Notes under the pieces: model-generated
What the model saw: the letters and a program-made list of their open reading frames with translations, nothing else
The model's database searches: none
What the model was told of the DNA's origin: nothing
Part shown: in pieces, positions 10,528-20,445 of the stretch
How the letters are laid out: every line of letters starts with the position of its first letter
Position numbering within the stretch: position 1 is the stretch's first letter
Source of the DNA: Myxococcaceae bacterium JPH2
GTDB taxonomy: Bacteria; Myxococcota; Myxococcia; Myxococcales; Myxococcaceae
Length of the DNA stretch: 64,000 nucleotides
Reading direction: 5' to 3'
Assembly (NCBI GenBank): GCA_016458225.1
Contig: JAEMGR010000019.1
Span: forward strand, 62,001 to 126,000
Program-made: the position numbers and the translations under genes

Positions 10528-13479
10528 ATGAAGGGGCGCTGGGGCTGGTGGGGCCTCGTGATGGTGGGGCTGGTGTGGGGGTGCGCGGATCGCGACCGCT
10601 CGACGCTGGCGGATGGGCGGCTGACGGCGACGCCCGGCGGGGTGGACTTCCAGCGGGTGGCCATTTTCGACGCGCGCGAAGCGGACGTGACGTTGCGCAA
10701 CGTGGGGCGCGCGCGCGTCACCGTGAACGAAGCCTGGGTGGAGGGGCCGGATGGCTCGTACCTCGCGGGCTTCACGGACGATGGGCCGCACAGTCTGGCG
10801 CCAGGCCGCGATTGCACGCTGAAGGTCCGCTTCGCGCCGCAGGCCGCGGGCGGGCTGGCGGGCACGTTGGTGGTGCGCTCGGACACGCGGATGGAGCCGC
10901 TGCTGCGCATTCCCCTGTCGGGCGCGGGCGTGGACGCCTGGGCGCGCGTGTCTCCGACCCAGCTGGACTTCGGCCGCATCGAGGCGGAGTCCAGCAAGAC
11001 GCTGGGCCTCCAGTTGGAGAATCCGACGGAGCTGGCGGTGGAGGTGACGCCGCGGGTGCTCGGCGCGGACAAGGATGAGTTCGCCGCCGCGCCGGTGACG
11101 GTGGGCCCGGGGGAGAAGACGGAGCTGCTGCTCACCTTCAACCCCGTGCGGGTGGGGCTCAAGCAGGTGGCGCTCGTGGTGGCGCCGTGTCACGGCTGCG
11201 CGGATGTGCCGGTGCTCATCGCGGCGGAGGCGCTCGAGCGGGCGGTGGTCGCCGAGCCGGAGGTGTTGGACTTTGGCCCGGTGCCGGTGGACCGCGACGC
11301 CAGGCGCGAGTCGCGGGTCCACAACATCAGCACGGAGCCGGTGACGCTCACCGCGCTCACCCTGGCGGGGATGGACCTGTCCTTCAGCCAGTCGAATCCA
11401 GGCTTCCCGCTCGTGCTCCAGCCAGGCGAGGTGCGGGGCTTCGAGCTGCGCTACAGCCCAGGCCACATGGGGCCCGCGGAGGACGAGGCGCTGTATCACG
11501 TCGACAGCAAGCGCCATCCCGAGCTGCCGGTGCAGCTCAAGGGCTATGGCGGCGCGGCCGAGCTGTGTGTTTCACCCGTCGCGTATGACTTTGGACCGCA
11601 GCCGCTCGGCTCGAAGACGCGGGTGCGTGTCAACGTGAAGAACTGCGGCGCGTCCAACGCGGGGCTGCTCACGCTCCAGGGGCTGGAGTGGCGGGCGGAC
11701 CCGACGGGCGCTCCGCAGTTCAACCACACGCCGCTGAACCTGCCCTACACCCTGGCACCCGGCGCGGAGATCGACCTCGACGTGTTCTATGAGCCGCTGC
11801 GCGAGGGGCCGGCCTCGGGCTCGCTGGTGCTGACGACGGATGCGTTCTCGGCGGGCACGGTGCAGATGGACTTCCGTGGCACCGCCGAGCCGCATGCGCC
11901 CTGCGTGCTGGTGATGACGCCGCAGGAGCTGGACTTTGGCACCGTGCCGCCGGGGCAGGGCGCCGTGCTGGGCATCAAGCTGGAGAACCAGGGCACGGAC
12001 CTGTGCCCGGTGAAGAACATCCGCCTCACGGACAACGCGGGCGGCGTGTTCGTCATGCCGGGCGGCGAGCTGTATGGCGGCATCCTGTATCCAGGAGACT
12101 GGTTCAGCTTCGAGGTGGCCTTCCTGTCGCCGCTGACGGGCGGGGACTTCACCGGCTCGCTCCAGATTGAGCAGATGGAGCCGGCGCGTCCGGTGCTGCA
12201 CGTGCCGCTCAAGGCGCACTCGCAGATGGCGTGTCTGGTGGCGTCGCCGGGCTTCGTGGACTGGGGCATCGCGCGCAAGGACTGTCCGCCTCGGCCTCGC
12301 GAGGTGAACTACCTCAACGCCTGCGCGGCTCCCGTCGGGGTGCGCAACGTGTGGATTGGCCCGGGGACGACGGACTCGGAGTTCAAGCTGCTCGACCACC
12401 CCGCGCCGCCCACGTTCCAGTTGCAGCCTGGGGCCTCGTTCACGGTGGAGGTGGACTACGCCGCGCAGGTGCAGGGGATGAACCTGTCGCCCCTGTTCGT
12501 GGCCTCGGATGACTTGCCGGCGCCGTTGCTGGTGCCGCTCATCGGCGAGTCGTCCAACCGCACGGACAAGACGGACAGCTTCGTGCAGCAGGACGTGAGC
12601 AAGGTGGACGTGCTGTTCGTGGTGGACAACACCGCGTCCATGGTCGAGGAGCAGCCGCGGCTCAACTCCGCCATCCCGGCGTTCGTGGACGCGGCCCAGG
12701 GCAAGGGCGTGGACATGCACGTGGCGGTGACGACCACGGGCATCTCGCCGGTGTCGGGCGCGTGTCCGGGCGGAGCGCTGGGGGGGGAGGCGGGGCGCTT
12801 CTTCCCGGTGGACAACAGCGCGCCGCGCATCCTCACGAGCGCGATGCCGGACCTGGCCAAGCGGCTCCAGAACAACGTGCAGGTGGGGCAGTGCGCGCAG
12901 GTGGAGCAGGGCTTCGAGGCGATGCGGCGCGCGCTCAGCATCCCGCTGGTGAACAACGCGGATGATCCGCGCACGTCGCTGCCGGGCGATGGCAACGCGG
13001 GCTTCCTGCGCGACGAGGCGGCGCTGGTGGTGGTGTTCGTGGGCGACGAGGACGACCACTCGCCCGACGCGGTGGAGACCTATGTGCAGTGGGCGCACCA
13101 GCGAAAGGGCATCAATCAGCCTCAGCGCGCGACGTTCTACGCCATTGCTCCCACGGCGCAGGCCTGCGCCACCGCGGGCGGGGCGGGCACGCGCTACGCG
13201 GAGGCCACGGCGCGCACGGGCGGCGAGACGCTCAACATCTGCGCGGGGGACTACGCGCCGCTCTTGCGCACGGTGGCCAACAAGGCGTTCAGCGCGCAGG
13301 ACCGGTTCCCGCTGAGCGACCTCCCGGATGCGGGCACCATCAAGGTCACGGTGGATGGGGTGCGCATGAACAATGGGTGGCATTACGACGGGGCGACCCA
13401 CAGCGTCATCTTCACCCAGGTGCCTCCGCCCGGCGCGAAGGTGGACATCTCGTATCGGCGCTCGTGCGCGGCCCACTGA
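10528..13479 (+). CDS. Lipoprotein with repeated ASH-like domains and a VWA domain
   Basis: A 983-residue predicted surface or periplasmic lipoprotein. The ATG at 10528 follows GGAAGGG at a good distance and begins a signal peptide ending at VWGC. About six immunoglobulin-like repeats follow, each opening with a phrase such as LDFG or YDFG and containing LxPGxxxxxxVxF(A/N)P. This is the choice-of-anchor-D/ASH pattern. From about residue 690 there is a von Willebrand A domain: VDVLFVVDNTASM supplies a MIDAS-like DxTxS. The C-terminus carries several Cys, probably as disulfides. The likely role is adhesion or protein binding at the cell surface. Domain counts are approximate. A hairpin GGCCGG/CCGGCC at 13509-13524 follows the stop. 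Confidence 0.8.
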   Translation: MKGRWGWWGLVMVGLVWGCADRDRSTLADGRLTATPGGVDFQRVAIFDAREADVTLRNVGRARVTVNEAWVEGPDGSYLAGFTDDGPHSLAPGRDCTLKVRFAPQAAGGLAGTLVVRSDTRMEPLLRIPLSGAGVDAWARVSPTQLDFGRIEAESSKTLGLQLENPTELAVEVTPRVLGADKDEFAAAPVTVGPGEKTELLLTFNPVRVGLKQVALVVAPCHGCADVPVLIAAEALERAVVAEPEVLDFGPVPVDRDARRESRVHNISTEPVTLTALTLAGMDLSFSQSNPGFPLVLQPGEVRGFELRYSPGHMGPAEDEALYHVDSKRHPELPVQLKGYGGAAELCVSPVAYDFGPQPLGSKTRVRVNVKNCGASNAGLLTLQGLEWRADPTGAPQFNHTPLNLPYTLAPGAEIDLDVFYEPLREGPASGSLVLTTDAFSAGTVQMDFRGTAEPHAPCVLVMTPQELDFGTVPPGQGAVLGIKLENQGTDLCPVKNIRLTDNAGGVFVMPGGELYGGILYPGDWFSFEVAFLSPLTGGDFTGSLQIEQMEPARPVLHVPLKAHSQMACLVASPGFVDWGIARKDCPPRPREVNYLNACAAPVGVRNVWIGPGTTDSEFKLLDHPAPPTFQLQPGASFTVEVDYAAQVQGMNLSPLFVASDDLPAPLLVPLIGESSNRTDKTDSFVQQDVSKVDVLFVVDNTASMVEEQPRLNSAIPAFVDAAQGKGVDMHVAVTTTGISPVSGACPGGALGGEAGRFFPVDNSAPRILTSAMPDLAKRLQNNVQVGQCAQVEQGFEAMRRALSIPLVNNADDPRTSLPGDGNAGFLRDEAALVVVFVGDEDDHSPDAVETYVQWAHQRKGINQPQRATFYAIAPTAQACATAGGAGTRYAEATARTGGETLNICAGDYAPLLRTVANKAFSAQDRFPLSDLPDAGTIKVTVDGVRMNNGWHYDGATHSVIFTQVPPPGAKVDISYRRSCAAH

Positions 13480-13605
13480 GGCGCGGCGCGAGTGTGAGGC
13501 ACGCGAAGGGCCGGGAATCCGGCCTCGGACGTTCATGTCGGTCCCGGGTGCTACAGCTCTGCAGTCATCTGTGCGGATGACCAGAAAATTGGAGGACCTC
13601 TCGCG

Positions 13606-13989
13606 GTGAGTACCCTGAGCAGGTCCCTGCAGTCGCTGTCGAGGAGGCACCCGGTGAGCTCCCAGATGTCCGAAGGCAACTCGACGTCCCGAGCGGGCTT
13701 CCGCGCGGCCGGGCTTCGCGTCATCCGGGGCGAGGGCCAACGCAGAGAGGAGCCGCTCGCCTCCCGGGACGCCGTGGCGCGCGTGCTGATGGAGGCCGGC
13801 GCGGACATGCTCCTGCGGCGGATCTCCCCGGCCCGGGCCGGGGAAATCGAGCGCAAGGTGGATCGCATCCTGGACCTGTTCGACCGGGTGGATGCCGCGC
13901 CCGTCCTGATGCCGGTGCTCCGGCGCCACCTGGACGAGCTGGAAGCGCTGATGCGGGAGACCCGCGAGGTTCGCGCCGCCCGGCGCTAG
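13606..13989 (+). CDS. Small hypothetical protein (127 aa), Arg/Glu-rich helical C-terminus
   Basis: Not recognised. The GTG at 13606 is supported by GGAGGA at 13590-13595. Residues 1-50 are Ser/Arg-rich and probably unstructured. Residues 55-127 form a predicted helical bundle rich in Arg, Glu and Leu (for example MLLRRISPAR, ERKVDRILDLFDRV, HLDELEALMRETR). There is no signal peptide or membrane segment. It sits between the big lipoprotein and the kinase pair, same direction, with about 100 bp either side. A role with the kinases, such as substrate or scaffold, is possible but unsupported. Confidence 0.6.
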   Translation: MSTLSRSLQSLSRRHPVSSQMSEGNSTSRAGFRAAGLRVIRGEGQRREEPLASRDAVARVLMEAGADMLLRRISPARAGEIERKVDRILDLFDRVDAAPVLMPVLRRHLDELEALMRETREVRAARR

Positions 13990-14089
13990 TCGGCGGGTTG
14001 GGCGCAATCCACCCGCGCTGAGCGTCAGGGTGTTTGATTCCCCTGGCTGGGCCGCCTACGCTCGGGGGCCTTTCTCGCGCGGCCGGGCC

Positions 14090-16543
14090 GTGTCCATCGA
14101 AACCTACGGCAGCTACCAACTCCTCAAGCGGCTCGCCATGGGCGGGATGGCGCAGATCTACCTGGCGCGCCAGCAGGGCCCGGAGGGCTTCGAGAAGCTG
14201 TTGGTCCTCAAGCGGATCCTCCCGCACCTGACGGAGAACGCGGAGTTCGTCCGGATGTTCCTGGACGAGGCGCGCATCGCCGCTCGGCTCAACCACCCCA
14301 ACGTGGTGCAGATCTTCAACCTGGGGGCGGAAGCGGACACGTACTTCATCGCCATGGAGTACATCCACGGCGCGGACGTGCGGCGCGTGTGGAAGCAGTC
14401 CGAGGCGGTAGGTCAGCCGCTGCCGGTCCCCCTGGCGTGTCGCATCCTCATCGAGGCGTGCGCGGGCCTGGACTACGCGCACAAGAAGGCGGACGCGGCG
14501 GGGCGGCCCTTGGGCATCGTCCACCGGGACGTGTCGCCGCAGAACATCCTCGTGACGTTCGAGGGTGGCGTGAAGGTGGTGGACTTCGGCATCGCCAAGG
14601 CGGCGGATCAGGCCACCGTCACGCGCTCCGGGGTGCTCAAGGGCAAGTACTCGTACATGTCCCCGGAGCAGGCCGCGGGGATGCGCGTGGATTGCCGCTC
14701 GGACGTGTTCGCGCTGGGCGTGGTGCTCTACGAGCTGCTCACGGGCGCGCGCCTCTTCAAGCGCCCCTCGGATCTGCAGACGCTGGCGGCGGTGGCCGAG
14801 TGCCAGGTGGCCGTGCCGTCGCAGGTGGCGCCGCGGGTGCCGCAGAGCCTGGATGCCATCGTGCTCAAGGCGCTCGCGAAGGAGCCCGAGGCTCGCTTCC
14901 AGGAGGCGCTGCACCTGCAGCTGGCGCTCGAGGACTGGCTGAGCCAGAACCGGCTGCCGTCCTCCACGGCGCACCTGGGCGCCTTCATGAAGGAGGCCTT
15001 CGCCGAGCGCCTGGCGGAGGAGTCGCGCGCGGGGGAGTTCCTCGTCGAGGATTCCGAGTCGGCGCCGTCCTCGGCCCGGGCTGATTCGGCCAGCCCCGCG
15101 CGGCGCACGGGCCTGAAGCCTTCGCTGCCGCCGAACACGGGGCGCTCGGAGAGCGAGCCCACCGCCACGCTGCGGCCGCGCACGGCCCACGCGAATCGTC
15201 CCAGCCGCCCGGAGCTGCGCCGCGATGAGCCCGAGGCCGAGCCGCCTCGCGCCTCCACGGGGACTCGGCGCGCGGTGGATCCGATCACCCCGGCTCGGGC
15301 CTCGCGGATGGTGCCCGCACAGCGGCTGGAGGGAGAGGGGCTGCCGGCCGCGGAGGCGCGTCCGTCTCGACCGGGGATGCCGCCGGTGGTGGAGGAGGAT
15401 GCGCCCACCCTGGCGATGATGGAGCCCCGGGGCCTGAGCTTCCCACCGACGGCGCGGCCAGACCTCGAGGAGGACGAGGACGCGCCCACGGTGGATCATC
15501 GCGCCGCGTCCCGAAGCGCGACGGTGTCGCTGCGCCAGCCGCTGCGCCCCGCCGTGGAGGAGGACGCGCCCACGATGGATGCACGGGCGGTGGCGCGGCC
15601 TTCGCCCACCTCGTCGCGCGGTGTGCCCGCGGCGGACGCTGGACCCGTGGCCGAGCCTCGTGCGGCGTCGCGCTCGGGCGTGTCCATTGCCCGCGCGACT
15701 CCGGGGCCCGAGGCGCGGGTGTCTCGGGCGGGAGTGCCGGTGGCGGAGCCTGCTCCGGCTGTGAGTGGTCGCGGTCCTTCGCGCGTGTCCGTTCCGGCGA
15801 TGCGGCCTGTTCCGCCGCGGACCGACACGCTCACGGAGCACGCGACGCTTTCGGTGACCGAGGGGTCGGCGCGTTCGAGCCGCGTGGGGCTGTGGGGAGG
15901 AATCGGCGCGGCGGTGGTGTTGGCGGCCCTCGCGTTGTGGCTGCTCTTGCGCCCTGATGCGGAGCCCGCTGCCACGGCGCCCCTGAACCCGCCCGCGCTG
16001 CGGCCGCCGCCTCCACCCGTGAGGACCCAGCCTCCGCCGGAGAAGGGCGCTGCGACGCAGGTGGCTCCCGCGACGAATGCGCCCGCTGTGACGCCTTCGC
16101 CGCAGGCCGCGCCCACTCCCGCGACGACCGTCGCAGCCGCCACGGCCCCCCAGGCTGCGGCCACCCCCGCGCCTGCTCCGCAGACTGCGCCCACGGCCGC
16201 GCCGAAGGAGACCACACCGCGCGAAGCGACTCCGCCGCGCGCTGTTGTGCCGGCTCGCCCTGAGTCAAAGCCGGCCGAGCCGCGCGCGACTCCCGCGCGC
16301 GAGGTGGTTCGCGGCGAGCCGAAGGGCGGCGATCGCATGGCGCTGGTTCGCTTCGTGGCCACGCCCTGGGCCGAGGTGAGCTGCAACGGGCGCAAGCTGG
16401 GCGAGACTCCCTTCAAGGAAGTGGAGCTGCGGGTGGGTACGTATGACTGCAAGTTCTCCAACCCCGAGCTGAAGCGGACCGTGAGCCGCCGCATCGAGGT
16501 TCGTCCCATCGACCTCAACGTGGTGAGCGTGAAGCTCGACTAG
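14090..16543 (+). CDS. Membrane Ser/Thr protein kinase with PEGA-like C-terminus
   Basis: An 817-residue Hanks-type kinase. The catalytic domain (about 5-285) has a Gly-loop MGGMAQIYLA, Lys41, Glu60, HRDVSPQN (145-152), DFGIAKA (165-171) and SPEQA, all intact, so it should be active. A long Ala/Pro/Arg-rich linker follows; it contains repeated acidic EEDAPT segments. A single membrane helix sits at about 600-620, and the C-terminal 70 residues form a PEGA-like beta domain (SCNGRKLGETPF), which would be periplasmic. The GTG at 14090 is chosen because it places VSIETYGSYQLL at the start of the kinase fold. A closely related kinase follows after 19 bp, so the two are probably cotranscribed. Confidence 0.9.
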   Translation: MSIETYGSYQLLKRLAMGGMAQIYLARQQGPEGFEKLLVLKRILPHLTENAEFVRMFLDEARIAARLNHPNVVQIFNLGAEADTYFIAMEYIHGADVRRVWKQSEAVGQPLPVPLACRILIEACAGLDYAHKKADAAGRPLGIVHRDVSPQNILVTFEGGVKVVDFGIAKAADQATVTRSGVLKGKYSYMSPEQAAGMRVDCRSDVFALGVVLYELLTGARLFKRPSDLQTLAAVAECQVAVPSQVAPRVPQSLDAIVLKALAKEPEARFQEALHLQLALEDWLSQNRLPSSTAHLGAFMKEAFAERLAEESRAGEFLVEDSESAPSSARADSASPARRTGLKPSLPPNTGRSESEPTATLRPRTAHANRPSRPELRRDEPEAEPPRASTGTRRAVDPITPARASRMVPAQRLEGEGLPAAEARPSRPGMPPVVEEDAPTLAMMEPRGLSFPPTARPDLEEDEDAPTVDHRAASRSATVSLRQPLRPAVEEDAPTMDARAVARPSPTSSRGVPAADAGPVAEPRAASRSGVSIARATPGPEARVSRAGVPVAEPAPAVSGRGPSRVSVPAMRPVPPRTDTLTEHATLSVTEGSARSSRVGLWGGIGAAVVLAALALWLLLRPDAEPAATAPLNPPALRPPPPPVRTQPPPEKGAATQVAPATNAPAVTPSPQAAPTPATTVAAATAPQAAATPAPAPQTAPTAAPKETTPREATPPRAVVPARPESKPAEPRATPAREVVRGEPKGGDRMALVRFVATPWAEVSCNGRKLGETPFKEVELRVGTYDCKFSNPELKRTVSRRIEVRPIDLNVVSVKLD

Positions 16544-16562
16544 GCCCGCCTCGGATGCACGC

Positions 16563-19067
16563 GTGACGCTCGAAGCCGGAACCCGCATTGGGAAGTACGT
16601 CGTCCGCCGCAAGCTCGCCGAGGGCGGCATGGCGGAGATCTACCTGTGCACGGCCCGAGGACCGGAGGGCTTCGAGAAGGAAGTCGTCATCAAGCGCGTG
16701 CGCGCGTTCCTGGCGAGCGACTCCGAGTTCGTCCAGATGTTCATCGCCGAGGCGCGGCTGGCCTCGCGGCTGAACCACGCCAACGTGGTGCAGATCTTCG
16801 ACTTCGATAAGCACGAGGACACGTACTACCTGGCCATGGAGTACGTGCGCGGCTGCTCGTTGTGGGAGCTGCGCAAGCGGTGCAAGGAGCAGCTCTCGCC
16901 CACCCCGCCGACGCTGGTGGCTCACATCGGCGCGGAGGTCGCTCGGGCATTGCACGCGGCACATCGCCTGAAGATCAACGGCGAGCACCTCCATCTGGTG
17001 CACCGCGATGTCACGCCGCACAACGTGCTCTTGTCCTTCGACGGCGCCGTGAAGCTGACGGACTTCGGCATCGCCAAGGCGGGCAACCGGCTGTCACAGC
17101 CGGGTGTCCTCAAGGGCAAGTTCGCGTACATGTCGCCCGAGCAGGCTCGGGGCGAGGCGGTGGACGCGCGCACGGACATCTTCGCCCTGGGCGTGGTGCT
17201 GTGGGAGATGCTCACCGGGGGCCGTCTGTTCGAGGGCGACTCCGAGGTGGCGGTGCTGCGCGCGGTGCAGCACTCCCTGATTCCGCCGCCCGCTCGGCTC
17301 AATCCCGACGTGCCCGCGGATCTCGATGCGGCAGTGATGCGAGCGCTCCATCGCGACCCTCAGGCGCGCTTCCAGACCGCGGCGGAGCTGGAGCGGGCGC
17401 TGGCCCAGAGCGCGCTTCAGCATGCGCGTTCGGTGGATGACACGAACGTGGGGATGTTCCTGCGCCGCCTCTTCCCCGAGGCCGCCACCTATGTGGCCCT
17501 GCCCGCGGTGCGCGACCGCTCTCACGTGGGGCAGGGTGGTGCGTCTGGGGGCGTGGAGTCTCCTGCTGTTCCCGTTGCGCGCGAGCCCACGGCGGTGATG
17601 CGGCCCGGTCGCGACCGTCCCCTCGCAGGGGAGCGACTCTCTCCAGACGAAGATGTGGATGCGGCCACGGTGGTGCTGCCTCGTCGTGAGGATGGCTCGC
17701 CGGAGCTTCCTCCCGCGGCAACGCCGATGATGCCGCTGCCCGCGGTGCGCCTGTCGGTGCGGCCCGCAGGGGCTGCGGTCCCCTCGCTGCCGCCCGTGGC
17801 CGCTCCGATCGCCGCGGTGCGGTCAGGCACGCCAGACGCAGCGTCCGCGGACCGAGGCGCCGCTGAGCGCGCACCTCGCGGCGAAGACGTGTCGACCATC
17901 TCAGTGCCGGCGTTGAGGGAAGGCGCGCACGGGGCCCTTGGCGCCGCGCCGGACGAGCTCGACGATGCCGATGCGCAGTCAGAACTCCCGCGCAGGTCCG
18001 TGGGGTCCGCCAAGCCGGTGGAACTCCCGCGTGGCGCGGATGCTTCGGCCGCACCGGTCCGACAGTCGAGTGAGGCGAGTGCATCCGCCGCACAGGCTGC
18101 GCAGGTCGGCAAGGGCAGCGCTGCGGCTGCGCAGGTTGCGCTCGCGGGTGGAGACAACGCTGCATCGGTGGCGTCGGGGCCCTCAAGCGGAGTCGCCGGT
18201 GTCGAGGGGAAGCCCGCGCTCCTGAATGGAGCAGGTGCCTCGGCTGCGCCGTCATCACGCCCCGGCGAAGTCGGCCCCAGCCGTGCGGATGGCGTGAGGA
18301 CGGCCGGGCGAGCAGGGCACGCTTCCTCTGAAGGTGCTCTGGGAGCAGGCTCTGCCCATGTCGCGGCGAAGGGCCGCAAGGCGTGGCCTTGGGTAGGCGC
18401 GGGCGCACTTGGACTCGCGGGGCTCATCGGGTTCGTGGCCGTACCTCGGGCGCGCTCTTCGGAGGAGTCGCCGGTTGCGTCTCGCTCGGAGCCCGCCGCC
18501 ACGTCTCCCTCGGTCGTCGCGAATCCGGCCGCCCAGCAGCCGATGACTCCCGGGCCTGCCCCGGCCGTCCCCGCCCAGGTCGGTAACGACTCGCGACAGG
18601 CGAATCCGCCTGAGTCCGCCCCCGTGGTCACGGCTCCTTCGGACACTGTTGCGCAACTGACGAAGCCCAGCGAGTCCGGCCCTGCCGTCCCCGCGCACAA
18701 AGGCGGCGACACGGGGCAGGTGAAGTCCGCCTCGGAGTCCGAGGTCGAGGTCGAGGGGCTCAAGCGCGAGGCGGCCCTCGCTGACGAGCCTCGGCGCCCG
18801 ACCGTGCCACCTCCCACCGTGTCCTCCGCTCCTGCGGATGCGGGGGTGGTGGCCCTGGGGACCCTCAAGTTGAGGGCCTCGCCGTACGCCACCGTCTTCC
18901 TCGACGGGAAGCGGCTGGGCGAGGTCCAGGGCCTGGCGTCCTATCGCCTCGCCGCCGGCACCTACAAGCTCACCTTCGAACATCCGAGCGGCGCGAAGTC
19001 GCTCAGTGTCACCATCCCAGCCAACGGCTCCGTGTCGCGAGACTTCCGCGCCACCACTGGGCGCTGA
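16563..19067 (+). CDS. Second tandem membrane Ser/Thr kinase with PEGA-like C-terminus
   Basis: An 834-residue paralogue of the preceding kinase, with the same order of parts. The kinase domain has EGGMAEIYL, Lys44, HRDVTPHN (147-154), DFGIAKA (167-173) and SPEQA. It is followed by an Ala/Ser/Pro-rich linker, a membrane helix at about 607-628, a short periplasmic stretch and a terminal PEGA-like domain ([12 protein letters not shown]). The kinase domains resemble each other much more than the linkers do. It starts with GTG. The catalytic residues are intact. The pair may phosphorylate one another or share substrates; FHA or substrate genes are not adjacent. Confidence 0.9.
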   Translation: MTLEAGTRIGKYVVRRKLAEGGMAEIYLCTARGPEGFEKEVVIKRVRAFLASDSEFVQMFIAEARLASRLNHANVVQIFDFDKHEDTYYLAMEYVRGCSLWELRKRCKEQLSPTPPTLVAHIGAEVARALHAAHRLKINGEHLHLVHRDVTPHNVLLSFDGAVKLTDFGIAKAGNRLSQPGVLKGKFAYMSPEQARGEAVDARTDIFALGVVLWEMLTGGRLFEGDSEVAVLRAVQHSLIPPPARLNPDVPADLDAAVMRALHRDPQARFQTAAELERALAQSALQHARSVDDTNVGMFLRRLFPEAATYVALPAVRDRSHVGQGGASGGVESPAVPVAREPTAVMRPGRDRPLAGERLSPDEDVDAATVVLPRREDGSPELPPAATPMMPLPAVRLSVRPAGAAVPSLPPVAAPIAAVRSGTPDAASADRGAAERAPRGEDVSTISVPALREGAHGALGAAPDELDDADAQSELPRRSVGSAKPVELPRGADASAAPVRQSSEASASAAQAAQVGKGSAAAAQVALAGGDNAASVASGPSSGVAGVEGKPALLNGAGASAAPSSRPGEVGPSRADGVRTAGRAGHASSEGALGAGSAHVAAKGRKAWPWVGAGALGLAGLIGFVAVPRARSSEESPVASRSEPAATSPSVVANPAAQQPMTPGPAPAVPAQVGNDSRQANPPESAPVVTAPSDTVAQLTKPSESGPAVPAHKGGDTGQVKSASESEVEVEGLKREAALADEPRRPTVPPPTVSSAPADAGVVALGTLKLRASPYATVFLDGKRLGEVQGLASYRLAAGTYKLTFEHPSGAKSLSVTIPANGSVSRDFRATTGR

Positions 19068-19275
19068 CCCCTTCGAACTTCACCGAGTCGTGACGCGAGC
19101 GTGAGCCCTCCGCCGCGCCGTTTCGTGCCGTCTCCAGCCGCGATCTGACTCGCTGCGTCGAGGCCCTTCTCGTCGCGTTCGCGCCGTCGCGCCCGCTCGG
19201 CGTTCGTCCTGGTCGACCTTGACACCGATGGGGCCGTTCTGGCACACATGCGCTCCATTCAGTAGGTTATATTCA

Positions 19276-19800
19276 ATGGAATCCATGGAGTTGCTCGACC
19301 CCGACGAGCTCGAACGCATCGAGCGCGAAAACGCGGGGGGGCTGCCCGCGACGGCCATCCTGGAAATCTTTCGACCTCGGGGGGTTCGCCTCTCGGAGGC
19401 GACGTTTCGCAAGTACGTCCAGGCTGGCCTGCTACCGCGCAGCCGACGGGTGGGGCGCAAGGGCAAGCACCAGGGGAGCCTCGGGCTCTATCCGGTGGAA
19501 GCCGTGCGCCGCATCAATGTCATCAAGCGGATGATGGCGGAGGGGCACACCCTGGAGGACATCCGCCGCTCGTTCGTGTTTCACCGCAACCACATCGACC
19601 AGTTGGAGCGCGATCTGGCCGAGGTGCTCGATGGCTTTCAGGAGGAGCTGGGGGAGCGGAGCACGGCCGGGTCACACCGGCGTGTGCTCGAGGCGGAGTT
19701 GGCAACGCTGAGGCAAAGAGCGCAGGATCTGGTCCGGGATGTGGCCCGGCTAGGCAGCGCTGTCACGGCTCGCGAAGACGAAACGATCCGTTCGCAATAG
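19276..19800 (+). CDS. MerR-type DNA-binding regulator
   Basis: A 174-residue protein with a winged-helix domain of the MerR type. [16 protein letters not shown] is the recognition helix and first wing, and [27 protein letters not shown] is the second helix pair. The first part of the usual HTH is preceded by a short helix ending in FRPRGVR. The C-terminus is a long coiled coil ([17 protein letters not shown]), as in dimeric MerR proteins, with no metal-binding Cys or B12 domain. The start at 19276 is taken because the domain begins close by; an in-frame upstream extension is unlikely. The DNA just before the start is unusually AT-rich for this genome. Confidence 0.75.
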   Translation: MESMELLDPDELERIERENAGGLPATAILEIFRPRGVRLSEATFRKYVQAGLLPRSRRVGRKGKHQGSLGLYPVEAVRRINVIKRMMAEGHTLEDIRRSFVFHRNHIDQLERDLAEVLDGFQEELGERSTAGSHRRVLEAELATLRQRAQDLVRDVARLGSAVTAREDETIRSQ

Positions 19801-19849
19801 AATGCCGGCCCCAGGGAACCGGATAGACTCCAAAGATTCTGGAGGGGAC

Positions 19850-20338
19850 ATGTCGGAAGTGAAGCAGCTAGAGGGCGATGGGGGAGAAGCGGAGGAGCAG
19901 CCCGCGGAGCGCCGTCGCTCCAAGACGATGTCGCGCAAGGAGATGGCCAGGGACCTGCGCCGTCGCCGGCTCGCGGGCCAGCTGGACCCGGAGGAGGGAG
20001 ACCTCCTGAAGACCGTGGATGACGAGCGCCCGCGCACGCGCGCGGACTGCGTCAACGGCCCGCGTCCGTGCTTGTTCGTCTCCTGCAAGCACAACCTCTA
20101 CTTGGACGTGAACCCCGAGACGGGCTCCATCAAGCTCAACTTCCCGGACAAGGAAATCTGGGAGCTCGAGCACACCTGCGCCCTGGACGTGGCGGAGAAG
20201 GGGGGCATCACGCTCGAGGAGGTGGGGGAGATCATGAACCTCACGCGCGAGCGCATCCGTCAGGTGGAGACGCGCGGGCTCATGAAGCTGCGCGAGGCCA
20301 CCGAGACCGATCCTCCTGTGTCCGCTCGCAAGCCCTGA
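19850..20338 (+). CDS. Sigma-region-4-like DNA-binding protein with Cys cluster
   Basis: A 162-residue protein. The N-terminal 55 residues are charged and probably disordered. The middle contains four Cys ([16 protein letters not shown], and HTCALD) in a pattern seen in a deltaproteobacterial family of small sigma-like proteins. The C-terminus, [21 protein letters not shown], matches sigma-70 region 4.2, the -35 recognition helix-turn-helix. No region 2 is present, so it cannot be a complete sigma factor. It may bind -35-like sites or RNA polymerase. GGAGGGG at 19841-19847 fixes the ATG at 19850. It follows the MerR gene by 49 bp and may be cotranscribed with it. Confidence 0.8.
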   Translation: MSEVKQLEGDGGEAEEQPAERRRSKTMSRKEMARDLRRRRLAGQLDPEEGDLLKTVDDERPRTRADCVNGPRPCLFVSCKHNLYLDVNPETGSIKLNFPDKEIWELEHTCALDVAEKGGITLEEVGEIMNLTRERIRQVETRGLMKLREATETDPPVSARKP

Positions 20339-20387
20339 GGGGAGTCGAGCGTGATGTCGCCTGCGGACGGGTGTCCAACGTGTTGCG

Positions 20388-20416
20388 TTGACACCCTGGG
20401 GGGTGGTTGCTAGGAC
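20388..20416 (+). promoter_or_regulatory. Candidate promoter for the purH operon
   Basis: TTGACA at 20388-20393, a 17-bp spacer, and TAGGAC at 20411-20416 preceded by TG-x (an extended -10). The -10 itself matches only 3 of 6 consensus bases. The start codon at 20446 lies 30 bp downstream. Confidence 0.45.
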
Positions 20417-20445
20417 CGCCGCCTCCCGCAAACCGAGGCGCAGAC

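Noticed and set aside
19219-19273. Promoter for the MerR-type gene built from TTGACA at 19219 and TATATT at 19268
   Set aside because: Spacing of more than 40 bp is too long; no other -10 stood out.
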